Shown here: positions 15,075 to 23,741 of the stretch, one piece after another
Numbering within the stretch: the stretch's first letter is position 1
Layout: each line of letters begins with the position of its first letter
Source of the DNA: Streptomyces sp. NBC_01428
Lineage (GTDB): Bacteria > Actinomycetota > Actinomycetes > Streptomycetales > Streptomycetaceae
Length of the DNA: 64,000 nucleotides
Direction of reading: 5' to 3'
Assembly: GCF_036231965.1 (NCBI RefSeq)
Contig: NZ_CP109499.1
Location: 6,944,001-7,008,000 of the forward strand
Notes under the pieces: generated by a model
Databases searched by the model: none
Told to the model about the DNA's origin: nothing
What the model saw: only the letters and a program-made list of their open reading frames with translations
Translations under genes and position numbers: made by a program

Positions 15075-16277
15075 TCACCCCCGTACCGCGGCCGGGGCAC
15101 CCCGCACGAGAGGCCCCAGCGTCACGAGCCGGGCAACACCCAGCACGGGCAACAGGACCCGGAGATCGACGAGTTCGACCAGGCCCGCGCCGAGGGCGAG
15201 CCCGACGGCGTTGGGCGCGTACAGCAGTGTGTTCAGCGAGGCGGACGCACGCCCCAGCAGTTCCGCCGGCGTCTCCCGCTGCACCGCCGTGAACGCCGCG
15301 ACGAGCACGCACGGCAACCCGATTCCCACCCCCACACTGCAGGCGAGCGCCACCGCGTCCACGGGAACGGCCCGCAGGGTCACCGCGACGGCGGTGAGCG
15401 CGATCCCGCAGGCGGCGAACCGCCGCTCGCCGAGCCTGCGCAGCAGCGTCCCGGCCGCCGGTCCCACGGCCACGGACCCGGCGCCCTGGGCGACGTACAG
15501 CAGCCCGACGTAGGCGGGGGAGTGACCGAGCCCCTCCGCCACCGCGTACACCGTGGCGCCGTTGATCCCGGCGAAGAGCATGGTGGTCCCGCCGGCGAGG
15601 ACCAGCGGCCACAGACCGGGATGTGACCGCAGATGCCGGACGCCCTCCGCGGTCCGGGCCCGCAGGCTTCCGGTGGGCCCGGCCTCCCCCGACGTCGGGG
15701 TCTCACGCACCCGCAACAGCGCGTACACCCCCGCCGCCAGCGCGAACGTCGCCGCGTCCAGCAGAGCGACGCGGGGGCCGCCGTACGCCGCGTAGAGGCC
15801 CGCCCCGGCGAGCGGGGCCACCAGCTTCATGCCCTCGGTGGCCGTCATGCGCAGGCCGTTGAAGTCCCCGAGGAGACGCCCGTCGAGCACCGTCGCCAGC
15901 AGGGCGGACTCGGCGGCGTCCTGGACGACACCGACGGCGCCGTAGACCAGGAGCACTCCGAACAGGATCCACAGGCCGCCCCGGCCGTCCACGGCGTACA
16001 GGACGGGCAGCAGGGCGGCGAGCAGGAGGTTCGTCGCGAGGAGCAGCGGGCGGCGGCGGGTGCGGTCGGCGAGGGTGCCGAGCGCGGGGCCGACGAGCGT
16101 GGGAGCCCAGAGGGCGAGGACGCAGAGCGCCGCCAGCCCGTCGGAGCCCGTCAGGTCCTTCACCCAGATGCCCGAGACCAGCCACATCGCCGACGTCCCG
16201 AAGCCGGAGACGACCACCGCGGCCAGATACAGGCCGGCGTCGCGGTCACCCAGAACACGCGCTCCTGTCCATGTCAT
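15075..16277 (-). CDS. MFS transporter
   Basis: A 400-aa membrane protein with about 12 hydrophobic segments. The MFS loop 2-3 motif appears as GPALGTLADRTRRRPLLLATN. Segments such as GDFNGLRMTATEGMKLVAPLAGAGLYAAYG place it near the drug-efflux/enterobactin-exporter-like MFS group. ATG 16277 is chosen because the longer in-frame extension adds a proline-rich, non-membrane leader. Substrate is unknown. No regulator is adjacent. Confidence 0.82.
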   Translation of the reverse strand: MTWTGARVLGDRDAGLYLAAVVVSGFGTSAMWLVSGIWVKDLTGSDGLAALCVLALWAPTLVGPALGTLADRTRRRPLLLATNLLLAALLPVLYAVDGRGGLWILFGVLLVYGAVGVVQDAAESALLATVLDGRLLGDFNGLRMTATEGMKLVAPLAGAGLYAAYGGPRVALLDAATFALAAGVYALLRVRETPTSGEAGPTGSLRARTAEGVRHLRSHPGLWPLVLAGGTTMLFAGINGATVYAVAEGLGHSPAYVGLLYVAQGAGSVAVGPAAGTLLRRLGERRFAACGIALTAVAVTLRAVPVDAVALACSVGVGIGLPCVLVAAFTAVQRETPAELLGRASASLNTLLYAPNAVGLALGAGLVELVDLRVLLPVLGVARLVTLGPLVRGAPAAVRG

Positions 16278-16350
16278 GGCAGGTGATCGTGGTCCTAAGG
16301 CGACCGCGCCGGGATCGGGCAACTGCCGTATCCGCGGGGCCGGAGAGCCC

Positions 16351-17538
16351 TCAGTCCCGCAGCAGCGAGCAGACGAAGTTCTCCTCGACCCCGCGCAGCT
16401 TCTCCAGCAGTTCCGGCTTGGTCTCCTTGTTCACCTGGGTGGTGAGGGAGAACGTCAGCGACCGCCGGCCGTCGGGCGTCGCCGCGATCAGCTGCGTGTA
16501 GCCGGGGAAGTTGCCGGTGTGGCCGAGGACCACGCCGCAGCGGGTCGTGTAGCGGAAGATCGCCTCGCCCGCCTCGTTCCTGCCCGGGCCCGCGGGCTCC
16601 GAGGCGCCGTCGACCCAGCGGCGCTGCTCGCGCAGGGTGGCCGGGGAGATCAGGGACCCGCTCGCGTAGCCGCGGACGAAACGCGTCAGGTCCGCGGGGG
16701 TCGAGACGATGCCGCCCGACGCCCAGACGCCCGAGGCGCCGAGCGCCTCGCTGACGTCCTCCGGCGGGTTGGGCGGCACCACGTCGTAGCCGTGCATGTA
16801 CGGCTCGGGCAGCCGGTAGCCCTGCGGGAGGCTGGTGTCGCGCAGGCCGAGTGGGCGGTAGACGAGGCCGCGCAGCAGGTCCTCGTAGCGCTTGCCTGTC
16901 GCTGCCTCGGCCATCAGCGCGACCGCGATGTTGTCGGAGTTCGAGTACATGTACCGCGACCCCGGACGGAACAGCAGCGGTTCGCCGGCCACGTAGTCGA
17001 GGAGGCGCCGGGAGTCGAAGCGGTGGTGCGGATCGGCGGTGAGGACCTTGATGAACTCGGGGCTCTGCGTGTAGTCGGGCAGCCCGCTGGTGTGGTTGAG
17101 GAGCTGGCGCAGCGTCACCGCGCGCCACTTCTTCGGCAGCGACGGCAGCCGGCGCCCGATGGTGTCCCCGAGCCGGAGCGCGCCCTTGTCGACCAGGCCC
17201 AGCGCGACGGCGCCGCTGAACGCCTTCGCCGTGCTGGCGATCCGCATGTGGTCGTCGGGAGAGATCGGACGGCCGCTCGCGATGTCCGCCACACCGGCGC
17301 GCACGACGCGGGTGTCGCCGCCCCGGCGCAGGACGGCGATGACACCGGGCGGCCCGCCGGGGCTGCGCACCAGGTCGTCGAGCTGCTTGCGCAGCGCCCG
17401 GTCGTGGTCCCGGTCGGCCGACGCGGCGGTGTCCGCGCCGGCGGGTGCGGACACGATGCCGGTCAGGCAGGCGGCGGCCAGCAGCGCGCCGAGCGGCACG
17501 CGCCATCGGGGGCGGTGGGACAGGGGTGACGAAGGCAT
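16351..17538 (-). CDS. Secreted serine hydrolase (beta-lactamase / D-Ala carboxypeptidase family)
   Basis: A 395-aa product with a signal peptide (basic start, ALLAAACLTGIVSAPAGA, cleavage near residue 36). Class C-type motifs are complete: SxxK as STAK, YxN as YSN in GSRYMYSNSD, and HTG in VVLGHTGNFPG. The family includes D-alanyl-D-alanine carboxypeptidases, esterases and beta-lactamases; substrate cannot be told from motifs. ATG 17538 has GGGAGA 7 nt upstream. The gene stands alone. Confidence 0.85.
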   Translation of the reverse strand: MPSSPLSHRPRWRVPLGALLAAACLTGIVSAPAGADTAASADRDHDRALRKQLDDLVRSPGGPPGVIAVLRRGGDTRVVRAGVADIASGRPISPDDHMRIASTAKAFSGAVALGLVDKGALRLGDTIGRRLPSLPKKWRAVTLRQLLNHTSGLPDYTQSPEFIKVLTADPHHRFDSRRLLDYVAGEPLLFRPGSRYMYSNSDNIAVALMAEAATGKRYEDLLRGLVYRPLGLRDTSLPQGYRLPEPYMHGYDVVPPNPPEDVSEALGASGVWASGGIVSTPADLTRFVRGYASGSLISPATLREQRRWVDGASEPAGPGRNEAGEAIFRYTTRCGVVLGHTGNFPGYTQLIAATPDGRRSLTFSLTTQVNKETKPELLEKLRGVEENFVCSLLRD

Positions 17539-17784
17539 GGGGTTCTCCCGAGTCGGACGGAGCGGAGCACGCCCAGCTTCGATCCCGTGCCCGCCGTCCG
17601 CCCGCGCCGCTGCTGCATACGGCGGAGCGGGCGGACGGCATCGGTCCGGCCGGCCCACTGCCCGGCGGCCCGGGCGGGGGCCGTCGCCGGGCGACCGATG
17701 AGTTCCGCGCGCCGGCGGGGTCCACATCAGGAGTGGACCCACGTCCCCGGAGACCCCGGGTTCGTACATGCCAAGGAGAAGCGG

Positions 17785-18372
17785 ATGACCGGCCAGACCT
17801 TCGACCTCGGGCCGCAGGCCCTGATCGTGGCGCGTCTCGCGGAGGGCGTCACGGACGCGCACCTCGACGGCGCCACCCCGTGCCCGGAGTACGCGGTGCA
17901 CCACCTCCTCGGACACCTGACGGGCCTGGCCGTCGCCTTCCGGGACGCCGCGCGCAAGGACCTGGGCGCGACCACCGACACCGCCCCCGACTCCGCGCTG
18001 CCCGACATCGGGCCCGACTGGCGCGAGGCCCTTCCGAAGGCGCTCGACGAACTCGCCGACGCCTGGCGGGACCCGGCCGCCTGGACCGGCACCACCCGGG
18101 CGGGCGGGGTGACCCTGCCGGGTCCGGTGGCGGGTGCCGTGGTCGCCGACGAACTCGTCGTGCACGGCTGGGACCTCGCCCGCGCCACCGGCCAGGAGTA
18201 CACCCCCGACGAGGCGGCCCTGCAGGCCGCGCACGGCTTCCTCGCCGCCGTGGCCGAGGACCCGACGGGCGGCGGAGGCATCTTCGGTCCCGTCGTGCCG
18301 GTGCCCGACGACACGCCCCTCCTCGACCGCGCGATCGGGCTCAGCGGCCGCGACCCCGGCTGGACCCCGTAG
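17785..18372 (+). CDS. TIGR03086-type DinB-like metal-binding protein
   Basis: A 195-aa product from ATG 17785 with AAGGAG 6 nt upstream. It shows the actinobacterial maleylpyruvate-isomerase/DinB-like pattern: PCPEYAVHHLLGHLTGLA with the first metal His, and DELVVHGWDLARATGQ with the second. Such four-helix proteins bind a divalent metal, and some use mycothiol. The specific reaction is unknown. It is a single gene preceding the GntR operon. Confidence 0.8.
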   Translation: MTGQTFDLGPQALIVARLAEGVTDAHLDGATPCPEYAVHHLLGHLTGLAVAFRDAARKDLGATTDTAPDSALPDIGPDWREALPKALDELADAWRDPAAWTGTTRAGGVTLPGPVAGAVVADELVVHGWDLARATGQEYTPDEAALQAAHGFLAAVAEDPTGGGGIFGPVVPVPDDTPLLDRAIGLSGRDPGWTP

Positions 18373-18425
18373 GGCGTGTCCGCGGCCCGTTCCGGATCCC
18401 CCAACCGGTTTTCCTGTCAGAAGTG

Positions 18426-18454
18426 TTGACGGGGCGAGGTGCCTCTCCTACTTT
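18426..18454 (+). promoter_or_regulatory. Promoter of the gntR-led operon
   Basis: TTGACG (18426-18431), 17-bp spacer, TACTTT (18449-18454). The expected start is near 18461, immediately before a palindrome array, which suggests repression by occlusion. Confidence 0.6.
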
Positions 18455-18462
18455 CAACGCGT

Positions 18463-18500
18463 CGTACTTCGTACGTCATATATGAGACGCGATATGTGAG
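18463..18500 (+). promoter_or_regulatory. Candidate GntR operator array
   Basis: CGTAC-TTC-GTACG (18463-18475) is followed directly by the perfect palindrome TCATATATGA (18476-18485) and a related GATATGTGA. They lie between the predicted start site and the gntR ATG. This is unusually AT-rich for the window. Autoregulation by the encoded FCD-type regulator is inferred. Confidence 0.5.
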
Positions 18501-18515
18501 ATACGAGAGGCGCGC

Positions 18516-19178
18516 ATGACGGCTGTGCCCATGCCCACCCCGATCCCGTCCCGCACCCAGGTGGTGCTGGACGGGATCAAACACCGCATCCTCACCGGGC
18601 AGTTGCCGCCGGGGGCGGCCCTGGTCGAGACCGACCTCGCCGCACAGTTCGGTGTGTCGAAGACACCCGTGCGCGAGGCGCTCAAGACCCTGGCCGGCAC
18701 CGGGCTCGTGGTGATGAACCAGTACAAGGGCGTCACGGTGCGCATGGTGGACGCGGACATGGCGCGCGAGGTCTACGACGTGCGGCTGCTCCTCGAACCC
18801 GAGGCGCTGCGCCGGTCGGTGCGCCTCGGTGCCGGCCTCGACGCCGCCCGGGACGCGCTGACCCGTGCCGACGGCGCCGACGACACCGCCGAACGCTCCC
18901 TCGCCAACCGGGAGTTCCACCGCGCCCTCTACGTGTCGTGCGGCAATCCGCTGCTCGGCCGGATGCTCGACGAGGTCCGCGACCAGGCGGCCCTCGTCTC
19001 GGCGGTCGCCTGGGCGGCCGACCCCTCCTGGGAACGGGAGGCGAGCGAACACCGGGAGATCCTGCGGCTCGCGCTCGCCGGCGACGCCGACGGAGCGGCG
19101 GGAGCGCTGCACGCCCACATCGCGTCGTTCGTGCAACGGGCCTTCCCCCAGGGCCGGGTGGAGGGCGGGCAGGAATGA
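18516..19178 (+). CDS. GntR-family (FCD) transcriptional regulator
   Basis: A 220-aa regulator. The N-terminal winged helix reads GIKHRILTGQLPPGAALVETDLAAQFGVSKTPVREALKTL. The C-terminal FCD domain has the metal-binding residues in EVYDVRLLLEPEAL, NREFHRALY and EHREILRLALAGD. FCD regulators usually sense sugar acids such as uronates or aldonates. It leads a nearly gapless operon of sugar-acid genes, and its stop overlaps the next start (ATGA), so it most likely controls that operon. Confidence 0.9.
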   Translation: MTAVPMPTPIPSRTQVVLDGIKHRILTGQLPPGAALVETDLAAQFGVSKTPVREALKTLAGTGLVVMNQYKGVTVRMVDADMAREVYDVRLLLEPEALRRSVRLGAGLDAARDALTRADGADDTAERSLANREFHRALYVSCGNPLLGRMLDEVRDQAALVSAVAWAADPSWEREASEHREILRLALAGDADGAAGALHAHIASFVQRAFPQGRVEGGQE

Positions 19179-20083
19179 CAGCGACGTTCGAGACCCAGCG
19201 GACCGCCCTCGCCGAGGTCGTGGCGATCCCGGTGACACCGTTCGCCGAGGACGGCACCGTCGACCGCGCCGCCCACCGGGCCCTGCTGCGCCGGCTGATC
19301 GACGGAGGGGTCCGCACCCTCACCCCCAACGGAAACACCGGCGAGTTCTACGCCCTCACCCCCAAAGAGCGGCGGCTCGTCCTGGAGTCGACCGTCGAGG
19401 AGGCCGCTGACCGGGCGGTCGTGCTCGCCGGGGTCGGCCACGACGTGCCGACCGCCGTCGCCTCCGCACGGCACGCCGCCGGCCTCGGCGCCGCGATGGT
19501 GATGGTCCATCAGCCCGTCCACCCCTACGTCTCCGAGGGCGGCTGGGTCGACTACCACCGGGCCGTCGCCGAGGCCGTACCCGACCTGGGTGTCGTGCCG
19601 TACATCCGCAACCCGCTGCTCCCGGGCGAGCGGCTCGCCGAACTCGCGGACGCCTGCCCGAACGTCGTCGGAGTGAAGTACGCCGTCCCCGACGCCGCCC
19701 GCTTCGCCGCCTTCGCGCGGGACGCCGGGCTGGAACGGTTCGTCTGGGTCGCCGGACTCGCCGAACCGTACGCGCCCTCCTACTTCTCGGCCGGGGCCAC
19801 CGGCTTCACCTCGGGCCTGGTGAACGTCGCTCCGACCCTCTCCCTGAACATGATCGAAGCGCTCCGGTCCGGCGACTACCCCGCCGCGATGAAGGTCTGG
19901 GAGCAGATCCGCCGCTTCGAGGAACTGCGCGGGGCCAACGCCTCCGCGAACAACGTGACCGTGGTCAAGGAGGCCCTGGCCTCGCTCGGTCTGTGCCGCC
20001 GCGACGTGCGCCCGCCCAGCCGGCCGCTGGCCGAGAGCGAGCGCTCCGAGGTCGCCGCCATAGCCGCCGGGTGGCCCCTGTGA
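19175..20083 (+). CDS. DapA-family 2-keto-3-deoxy sugar-acid lyase or dehydratase
   Basis: A 302-aa TIM-barrel enzyme with DapA/NAL motifs: TPNGNTGEFYALT, the catalytic Tyr in VVPYIRNPLLP, and the Schiff-base Lys in VVGVKYAVPD. The next gene is an IlvD/EDD sugar-acid dehydratase, whose product would be a 2-keto-3-deoxy acid. This enzyme therefore probably cleaves or dehydrates that acid, as in L-arabonate or D-xylonate breakdown, and is not a lysine pathway enzyme. It overlaps both neighbours by 4 nt. Confidence 0.85.
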   Translation: MTATFETQRTALAEVVAIPVTPFAEDGTVDRAAHRALLRRLIDGGVRTLTPNGNTGEFYALTPKERRLVLESTVEEAADRAVVLAGVGHDVPTAVASARHAAGLGAAMVMVHQPVHPYVSEGGWVDYHRAVAEAVPDLGVVPYIRNPLLPGERLAELADACPNVVGVKYAVPDAARFAAFARDAGLERFVWVAGLAEPYAPSYFSAGATGFTSGLVNVAPTLSLNMIEALRSGDYPAAMKVWEQIRRFEELRGANASANNVTVVKEALASLGLCRRDVRPPSRPLAESERSEVAAIAAGWPL

Positions 20084-21801
20084 AGCGGCCCGAGGACCTG
20101 CGCAGCCATCAGTGGTACGGCACCGAGGGGCTCCGCTCGTTCAGCCACCGGGCCCGGACCCGGCAGCTCGGCTACCTTCCCGAGGAACACCTCGGCAAGC
20201 CGGTCGTCGCGATCCTCAACACCTGGTCCGACATCAACCCCTGCCACGTCCACCTGCGGGAGCGCGCACAGGCCGTGAAGCGGGGCGTGTGGCAGGCCGG
20301 GGGATTCCCGCTCGAATTCCCGGTGTCCACGCTGAGCGAGACCTTCCAGAAGCCGACCCCGATGCTCTACCGCAACCTCCTCGCCATGGAGACGGAGGAG
20401 TTGCTGCGGTCCTACCCGGTCGACGGCGCGGTACTGATGGGCGGCTGCGACAAGTCGACTCCCGCGCTGCTCATGGGTGCGGCCTCGGTCGACCTGCCGG
20501 CCGTCTTCGTGCCGGCCGGGCCGATGCTCCCGGGCCACTGGCGCAACGAGGTCCTCGGCTCCGGCACCGACATGTGGAAGTACTGGGACGACCGGCGGGC
20601 CGGACTCATCGGTGACTGCGAGATGGCCGAGCTGGAGAGTGGGCTCGCGCGGTCGCCGGGACACTGCATGACGATGGGTACGGCGTCCACGCTGACGGCC
20701 GCCGCGGAGGCGCTCGGCGTCACCGTGCCCGGCGCGTCGAGCATCCCCGCCGTCGACTCGGGGCATGAGCGGATGGCCGCGGCCGCCGGCCTCCGGATCG
20801 TCGAACTCGTCCGCCAGGAACGCAGGTTGAGCGACATCCTCACCGCCGACGCCTTCGAGGACGCGGTGACCACCGTGCTCGGCCTGGGCGGCTCGACGAA
20901 CGCCGTGATCCATCTGATCGCCATGGCCGGACGCGCCGGTGTCACCCTCACGCTCGACGACTTCGACCGGATCGCCCGGACCGTGCCGGTGCTCGCCAAC
21001 GTCCGGCCCGGCGGACGGATGTACCTCATGGAGGACTTCCACTTCGCGGGTGGGCTGCCCGGGTTCCTGTCGCGGATCACCGACCTGCTGCACCTGGACC
21101 GGCCCACGGTGTCCCACGACAGCCTGCGCGAGCAGCTGGCGGACGTGCGGGTGCACGACGACGACGTCATCCGCCCCCGGGAGAACCCGGTCGCGGCCGA
21201 GGGAGGGGTGGCCGTCCTGCGGGGCAACCTCTGCCCGGACGGCGCCGTCATCAAGCACATCGCCGCCGAGCCGCACCTGCTCCGGCACACCGGTCCCGCG
21301 GTCGTCTTCGACGACTACCGCACGATGCAGCGGACCATCGACGACCCGTCGCTCGGCATCACCGCGGACAGCGTGCTGGTGCTGCGGGGCGCGGGGCCCA
21401 AGGGCGGTCCCGGCATGCCCGAGTACGGCATGCTCCCCATCCCCGAGTACCTGCTCAAGCAGGGCGTCCGGGACATGGTGCGGATCTCCGACGCCCGGAT
21501 GAGCGGCACGAGTTACGGCACCTGCGTGCTGCACGTGGCGCCCGAGTCGTACGTCGGCGGCCCGCTCGCCCTGGTGCGCACCGGCGACCCGATCACCCTC
21601 GACGTCGCCGCACGGTCACTCCGGCTCGACGTGGACGACACGGAGCTGGAGCGCAGGCGGGCGGAGTGGACGCCGCCCCCCGTCCGGTACGAACGCGGCT
21701 ACGGCGCGCTCTACACCGAGCAGATCACCCAGGCCGACACCGGCTGCGACTTCGCGTTCCTGGCCCGGCCGGGAACGGTGCAGGACCCGTACGCGGGCTG
21801 A
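20080..21801 (+). CDS. IlvD/EDD-family sugar-acid dehydratase (L-arabonate-type)
   Basis: A 573-aa product from GTG 20080 (GTGA overlap). It has the sugar-acid dehydratase signature: SHQWYGTEGLRSFSHRART, VAILNTWSDINPCHVHLRER with a cluster-ligand Cys, VLMGGCDKSTPALLMGA with the second, and MSGTSYGTCVLHVAPE at the end. The family holds an Fe-S cluster and Mg and removes water from aldonates such as L-arabonate, D-xylonate or galactonate. The segment patterns match L-arabonate-type dehydratases better than valine-pathway IlvD. It works with the preceding lyase. Confidence 0.87.
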   Translation: MKRPEDLRSHQWYGTEGLRSFSHRARTRQLGYLPEEHLGKPVVAILNTWSDINPCHVHLRERAQAVKRGVWQAGGFPLEFPVSTLSETFQKPTPMLYRNLLAMETEELLRSYPVDGAVLMGGCDKSTPALLMGAASVDLPAVFVPAGPMLPGHWRNEVLGSGTDMWKYWDDRRAGLIGDCEMAELESGLARSPGHCMTMGTASTLTAAAEALGVTVPGASSIPAVDSGHERMAAAAGLRIVELVRQERRLSDILTADAFEDAVTTVLGLGGSTNAVIHLIAMAGRAGVTLTLDDFDRIARTVPVLANVRPGGRMYLMEDFHFAGGLPGFLSRITDLLHLDRPTVSHDSLREQLADVRVHDDDVIRPRENPVAAEGGVAVLRGNLCPDGAVIKHIAAEPHLLRHTGPAVVFDDYRTMQRTIDDPSLGITADSVLVLRGAGPKGGPGMPEYGMLPIPEYLLKQGVRDMVRISDARMSGTSYGTCVLHVAPESYVGGPLALVRTGDPITLDVAARSLRLDVDDTELERRRAEWTPPPVRYERGYGALYTEQITQADTGCDFAFLARPGTVQDPYAG

Positions 21802-21845
21802 GGTGCCCGCACCCGCACGGGGAAGTGCCGGACCCATGGGGTCGT

Positions 21846-21859
21846 AGCAAGCGCTTCCT
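21846..21859 (+). promoter_or_regulatory. LacI-type operator upstream of permease genes
   Basis: AGCAAGCGCTTCCT is a near-palindrome centred on the CG of a LacI-family site. It lies 42 bp before the first permease start, in the only gap (99 bp) of the operon. A better copy lies before the binding-protein gene at 27482. No lacI-type gene is in the window. Confidence 0.6.
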
Positions 21860-21900
21860 GTACTCGCTGTACCCGCCCCACTGCGAACGGAGAAACTGTC

Positions 21901-22836
21901 ATGGCCCAAGCCGCAGCCGTGGCGAAACCGCCCGCGCCACCCCGGCGGCGCCGTGCCTCCGCGACCCCGCGCAGGCTCCCGTATCTGCTGATCGCCCCGG
22001 CGGCGCTGCTGATGCTGGGCTTCATCGCCTACCCCGTCGTCAGCGTCTTCTACTACAGCCTGCAGAACTACAACCCCACCAAACCCTGGCGCAACGGATA
22101 CGCCGGCTTCGACAACTTCGTGCACGCCTTCACCGCCGACCCGCAGTTCTGGGACACCCTCACCTTCAGCGCGAAGTGGGTCGTCGTCGAGGTCGGGCTC
22201 CAGCTGCTGTTCGGCCTGGCGCTCGCCCTGATCGTCAACCAGACCTTCGTCGGACGGGCCGTCGGGCGCGCGCTGGTCTTCTCGCCGTGGGCCGTCTCCG
22301 GGGTGCTGACCTCGGCGATCTGGGTGCTGCTCTACAACTCCCAGACAGGCATCACCCGTTACCTCGCCGACGCGGGCATCGGCTCGTACGGCACGAGCTG
22401 GCTCTCGGACACCTCCACCGTCTTCCCGGCGGCGGTCGTCGCCGACCTGTGGCGGGGTGTGCCCTTCTTCGCGATCCTGATCCTCGCCGACCTCCAGTCC
22501 GTCTCCAAGGACCTGTACGAGGCCGCCGAGGTCGACGGGGCGAGCCGGGTCCGGCAGTTCCTGCACATCACCCTGCCGCACCTCAAGGACGCGATCGTCC
22601 TGTCCACGCTGTTGCGCGCGGTCTGGGAGTTCAACAACGTCGACCTGCTCTACACGCTGACCGGCGGCGGACCCGCGGGGGAGACGACGACCCTGCCCCT
22701 GTACATCGCCAACACCAGCGTCGACGCCCACAACTTCGGCTACGCCTCGGCCCTGACCGCCGTCGCGTTCGTGATTCTGCTGTTCTGCTCGATCGTCTAT
22801 CTGCGGCTGAGCAAGTTCGGAGGCGGGGACAAGTGA
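21901..22836 (+). CDS. Sugar ABC transporter permease (MalF type)
   Basis: A 311-aa inner-membrane protein: basic Pro/Ala-rich N-terminus, first membrane segment YLLIAPAALLMLGFIAYPVVSVFYY, about six in all. The EAA loop reads YEAAEVDGASRVRQFLHITLPHLK. A LacI-type site precedes it, implying an internal promoter besides read-through from gntR. It pairs with the overlapping downstream permease; no ATPase is encoded nearby. Confidence 0.9.
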   Translation: MAQAAAVAKPPAPPRRRRASATPRRLPYLLIAPAALLMLGFIAYPVVSVFYYSLQNYNPTKPWRNGYAGFDNFVHAFTADPQFWDTLTFSAKWVVVEVGLQLLFGLALALIVNQTFVGRAVGRALVFSPWAVSGVLTSAIWVLLYNSQTGITRYLADAGIGSYGTSWLSDTSTVFPAAVVADLWRGVPFFAILILADLQSVSKDLYEAAEVDGASRVRQFLHITLPHLKDAIVLSTLLRAVWEFNNVDLLYTLTGGGPAGETTTLPLYIANTSVDAHNFGYASALTAVAFVILLFCSIVYLRLSKFGGGDK

Positions 22837-23741
22837 TCACCAAGGACGCCGACACGATCGCCCCGGCCGCACCCGCCCCGCCCGCCGAGGAGCCGCCGCC
22901 GCGCCCCCGCACGCGGTCCCGGCACCGCGCCTGGGACGAGGTCCCCCGGTGGCACATCTACGTCCCCCTGGGCCTCTACCTGCTCTTCACCCTGATCCCG
23001 TTCTACTGGATCCTGCTCTTCGCGCTGCGTCCCGCCGGGTCGACCTCGCTCGTGCCCTGGCCCATGACCTTCGACCACTTCGACAAGGTGTGGACCGAGC
23101 GCAGCTTCGGGACCTACTTCCAGAACAGCGTGCTCATCGCCGTCGCCACCCTGGTGATGACGACCCTCGTCGCGCTCGCCGGCGGCTACGCGCTCGCCCG
23201 CTTCGACTTCAGGATCAAGCGCGGCTTCCTGCTGGCGCTGCTCTGCTCCCAGTTCGTCCCGGGCGCCCTGCTCCTGGTCCCGCTCTTCCAGATCTTCGCC
23301 AAGCTCCAGATGATCAACTCGCTGGCCAGCGTGGTCATCGCGGAGACCGTCTTCCAGCTGCCGCTGTCGATGATCCTGATCAGCGGGTTCATCCGGAACG
23401 TGCCGTACTCCCTGGAGGAGGCCGCCTGGGTGGACGGCTGCAACCGCTTCGACGCCTTCAGGATCGTCGTCCTGCCGCTGCTGCGGCCCGGGTTGATCGC
23501 CGTCGGCTCGTTCGCCTTCGTACACGCCTGGAACCACTTCCTGTTCGCCCTGATGTTCCTGAGCGACCAGAGCAAGCAGACCATCCCGGTGGGGCTCAAC
23601 ACCCTGATGAGTTCCGACAGCGTCGACCTGGGAGCGCTCGCCGCGGGCGGCATCATCGCCGCCGTCCCCGTGGTCGTCGTCTTCGCGTTCATCCAGAAGT
23701 GGCTGATCACCGGGTTCAGCGCGGGGGCGGTGAAGGGATGA
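22833..23741 (+). CDS. Sugar ABC transporter permease (MalG type)
   Basis: A 302-aa product from GTG 22833 overlapping the previous stop (GTGA). A proline-rich cytoplasmic leader (residues about 1-40) precedes six membrane segments. The EAA loop reads EEAAWVDGCNRFDAFRIVVLPLLR and the end is the usual ITGFSAGAVKG. It works with the MalF-type partner and the binding protein at 27604. Confidence 0.9.
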   Translation: MITKDADTIAPAAPAPPAEEPPPRPRTRSRHRAWDEVPRWHIYVPLGLYLLFTLIPFYWILLFALRPAGSTSLVPWPMTFDHFDKVWTERSFGTYFQNSVLIAVATLVMTTLVALAGGYALARFDFRIKRGFLLALLCSQFVPGALLLVPLFQIFAKLQMINSLASVVIAETVFQLPLSMILISGFIRNVPYSLEEAAWVDGCNRFDAFRIVVLPLLRPGLIAVGSFAFVHAWNHFLFALMFLSDQSKQTIPVGLNTLMSSDSVDLGALAAGGIIAAVPVVVVFAFIQKWLITGFSAGAVKG

